Source: CAVRUH01 sp963822595
GTDB lineage: Bacteria; Chlamydiota; Chlamydiia; Chlamydiales; Waddliaceae
DNA length: 64,000 nucleotides
NCBI GenBank assembly: GCA_963822595.1
Contig: CAWGIG010000004.1
Coordinates: 62,001 to 126,000 of the forward strand
Reading direction: 5' to 3'
Under the pieces are notes generated by a model. That model was not told the origin of the DNA and searched no databases. It saw only the letters and a program-made list of their open reading frames with translations. Positions 62,333 to 64,000 of the stretch are shown here, one piece after another. Each line of letters begins with the position of its first letter. Positions within the stretch are counted from its first letter, which is position 1. A program made the position numbers and the translations under genes.

Positions 62333-64000
62333 TCAGCATAAGAAACAGCAGCTTTTTGTTCGCTGTTTCTTATTTTTTACAATGACAGTTACATTCATTG
62401 AGTACGTTTCTGCTTTGATCGTATTGTTTGGCCCCAAAATAACTACGCATTCTTCCAAGGGATATACGTATAGCTCTTCAAGAGCTCCATAACGACTCAC
62501 ATCCAGCACATCTATATTAAAATTCTCAACCGCAAGGTAATGGAGATTATCTTCCTCCAAAGGAAGAGAAAGCCTCTTCAATGTGTTTGCTTCGTTCAAA
62601 TATAAGGCCTTAAGATTTGCTGCTTTCATTAAATCTAGAATATCAAATCCCATAATAGGCGCACCCGAAAGATACAATTCAGTTAATTGATCCAAATCTC
62701 CTTTCAACCCTATCAAATTAAAAAGATTGGATTGATATATTTCCAGATAGTTCAAACCCTGTAAGGATCCTGGCAAAATCAGAGTGGAAAGATTCAACAC
62801 TTCGCCTATAATACAAGATTGTAGTCCCAAAGAAGAAGCCAATGAGACCGTATCTGGCATACCAATGACAGACTCTAAAGAACAATATTCTAGGTAAGGA
62901 AGCTCTTCCCGAAGATTTAAATCATGAATGATCAAATCTTGAAGTGTGAGTTTTCTTAAATTTTCCGGGATTATCAATCTCTCAATAGTAAAGCCACTTA
63001 AAGATAAAATATGGAGCGACTGAAAATCAGATAAACTTAAATCCGCATCTTCTGTCAAATGGTATAAACTCAATTCTTGCAATTTAGGCGCTAAATAATA
63101 GCTTGGCGGGGTAAGGGCTGTGTTTCCTACTCTCAAATGGAGGAGTTCCGGCATATGTATTTCGGATAGATCAATGTGATCAAAGTCACAAAGCTGAATA
63201 TTGATATAGCGTAACTTTTTATATTCCTTATTCAAACGTAGATCTGAGAATCGACAATTAATTATTTCTAATTTCTCAAGACTAGCGTAGCAAGAATCCG
63301 TTAAATCTAAAGTCGCGAGTGTAGAACAAAAATTAATTTTCAGTGATTTTATGGACGTCTTTTCTGAAGTGTCATTAAATTCTATACTGTTAAATTGACC
63401 TCGTATCAATTTAATCTTTTCAATATGGGGTGGAAAGCTAATTGAACCTACATTGAAATCAATTATCTTTGCATAAGTCAATTTTTCGAGACGCGACAGA
63501 TCCAATTCGTTATAAATACCATAATTATTTAGGGTGAGATGCATCAGATTAGGACAAGGAAAAGGGCGCTCGGGTTTAGAGTAGTTGTAACCATTGTGAT
63601 ACGTCTTAACATAGCTTGTTTGCTTTAATCCAATTAAATGGGGATATAATTTTAACAATTTTGGAATATCCCACCGCTCCACTTGACGGAGATCTAAATA
63701 ATCACAGCGGGAATGCAATCGATACATGGTTTCGATCTGATCTTGAATACCTTTGAAGTCCTTAAATTTTACCGTTAGCCAATCGTTTTTGGTAGAATCA
63801 TTCCAAACATCATTGATTATTCTCCTCCATTTCTTACTAACGCCTCTAATGCTACCGTGATCGGAGGGTTCGAGTTCAAAAAAAATCTGTTTGAGGATGC
63901 CCTCGGGAATAGATTGATTGAGGGGGTGAGCGGTATTTGGAGAGGATGCACTTAGAGCCTCTAGCCAATGAGCGGCGCCTAAGGCTCTTAAGGCAACTTT
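62333..64000 (-). CDS. F-box/LRR protein with CaaX-like C terminus, 5' end outside the window
   Basis: The frame continues without a stop from the window edge through ATG 63727, giving at least 555 residues; ATG 63727 is probably internal. Counting from the edge, residues about 28-65 form an F-box: 'IPEGILKQIFFELEPSDHGS' then 'IRGVSKKWRRIINDVW'. After it come about 15-18 irregular leucine-rich repeats ('LMHLTLNNYGIYNELDLSRL', 'LTELYLSGAPI'). The protein ends in a basic stretch and Cys cluster, 'KNKKQRTKSCCFLC', where the last four residues fit a CaaX-type box and the extra Cys could be palmitoylated. F-box plus LRR plus CaaX is the layout of host FBXL2-type ubiquitin-ligase adaptors. Probably secreted into the host cell; the lipidation is a prediction. 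The tail is encoded by the gatB terminator stem. Confidence 0.85.
   Translation of the reverse strand, partial: KVALRALGAAHWLEALSASSPNTAHPLNQSIPEGILKQIFFELEPSDHGSIRGVSKKWRRIINDVWNDSTKNDWLTVKFKDFKGIQDQIETMYRLHSRCDYLDLRQVERWDIPKLLKLYPHLIGLKQTSYVKTYHNGYNYSKPERPFPCPNLMHLTLNNYGIYNELDLSRLEKLTYAKIIDFNVGSISFPPHIEKIKLIRGQFNSIEFNDTSEKTSIKSLKINFCSTLATLDLTDSCYASLEKLEIINCRFSDLRLNKEYKKLRYINIQLCDFDHIDLSEIHMPELLHLRVGNTALTPPSYYLAPKLQELSLYHLTEDADLSLSDFQSLHILSLSGFTIERLIIPENLRKLTLQDLIIHDLNLREELPYLEYCSLESVIGMPDTVSLASSLGLQSCIIGEVLNLSTLILPGSLQGLNYLEIYQSNLFNLIGLKGDLDQLTELYLSGAPIMGFDILDLMKAANLKALYLNEANTLKRLSLPLEEDNLHYLAVENFNIDVLDVSRYGALEELYVYPLEECVVILGPNNTIKAETYSMNVTVIVKNKKQRTKSCCFLC
62338..62378 (+). terminator. Rho-independent terminator of gatCAB, inside the 3' end of the F-box/LRR gene
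   Basis: A perfect 12-base-pair stem (ATAAGAAACAGC and its complement) with a 12-base loop is followed by six T residues, 15 bases after the gatB stop. The same DNA, read on the minus strand, encodes the basic and Cys-rich C-terminal tail of the convergent gene. Confidence 0.92.

Noticed and set aside
62333..63727. F-box/LRR gene starting at ATG 63727
   Set aside because: The frame continues upstream to the window edge and encodes a clear F-box there, so this ATG is most likely internal.

Overview
The window reads as a chromosomal segment of an amoeba- or arthropod-associated, Chlamydia-like bacterium (order Parachlamydiales most likely; genus not assigned). The DNA is AT-rich. It pairs typical chlamydial genes (gatCAB, RNase HIII next to a short RodZ-like HTH membrane protein, a MOMP-like porin, a Cys-rich envelope protein) with large proteins carrying eukaryotic-type features (F-box, F-box+LRR, IQ motif, class-3-lipase-like, HExxH) of the kind used as host-directed effectors. 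No rRNA, tRNA, CRISPR array or recognisable insertion sequence was found.

Layout. 0-2.2 kb: an edge-truncated helical protein and a protein (663-2180) with a His...Asn-Cys layout that has a diverged paralogue at 56901-58295. 2.2-15.4 kb: a fatty-acid beta-oxidation island: FadA, a FadB/J-type multifunctional enzyme, a peroxisome-type acyl-CoA oxidase, a PaaG-like crotonase and FadE, interrupted by a HEPN/MNT pair, a Lon-like protease and a nitroreductase. 15.6-23.8 kb: two tandem paralogues built from 30-residue helical repeats (about 24 and 14 units) with a shared C-terminal domain. 24-26.8 kb: a RibD-RibA fusion and a porin. 26.8-41.5 kb: an accessory block on the minus strand with a 1684-aa lipase-like protein, a small protein, an F-box protein, an exported nucleotidyltransferase-like protein and an 1834-aa protein with an HExxH motif. 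41.6-54 kb: mostly housekeeping genes (CPBP protease, dapB, two MarC proteins, truA, a second HEPN/MNT pair, M29 aminopeptidase, an OvoA-type methyltransferase, DUF368/PopT, RodZ-like, rnhC, recN). 53.5-58.3 kb: envelope proteins and an apparent three-gene minus-strand operon. 58.4-59.0 kb: a GxxExxY nuclease-like gene framed by long inverted repeats. 59.1-62.3 kb: gatCAB. At the right edge lies an F-box/LRR protein with a Cys-rich, CaaX-like C terminus.

The most unusual material is not a single gene. Many intergenic regions are filled by long imperfect palindromes of at least four families (A-D). Family A arms are tandem arrays of a degenerate octamer (RCGCNGRG). Family B occurs as two short gene-less copies and one long copy enclosing the GxxExxY gene, which looks like a non-autonomous/autonomous element pair. 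Beyond the shared core, the two arms of each B copy match each other with sequence that differs from copy to copy. Elements C and D reach into neighbouring genes and supply their C-terminal codons and stops. This is proposed as an uncharacterised palindromic mobile-element system; the mobility is inferred, not shown.

Nearly all start sites were chosen by Shine-Dalgarno spacing and homologue N termini. Functions rest on motif recognition by eye, without database searches.
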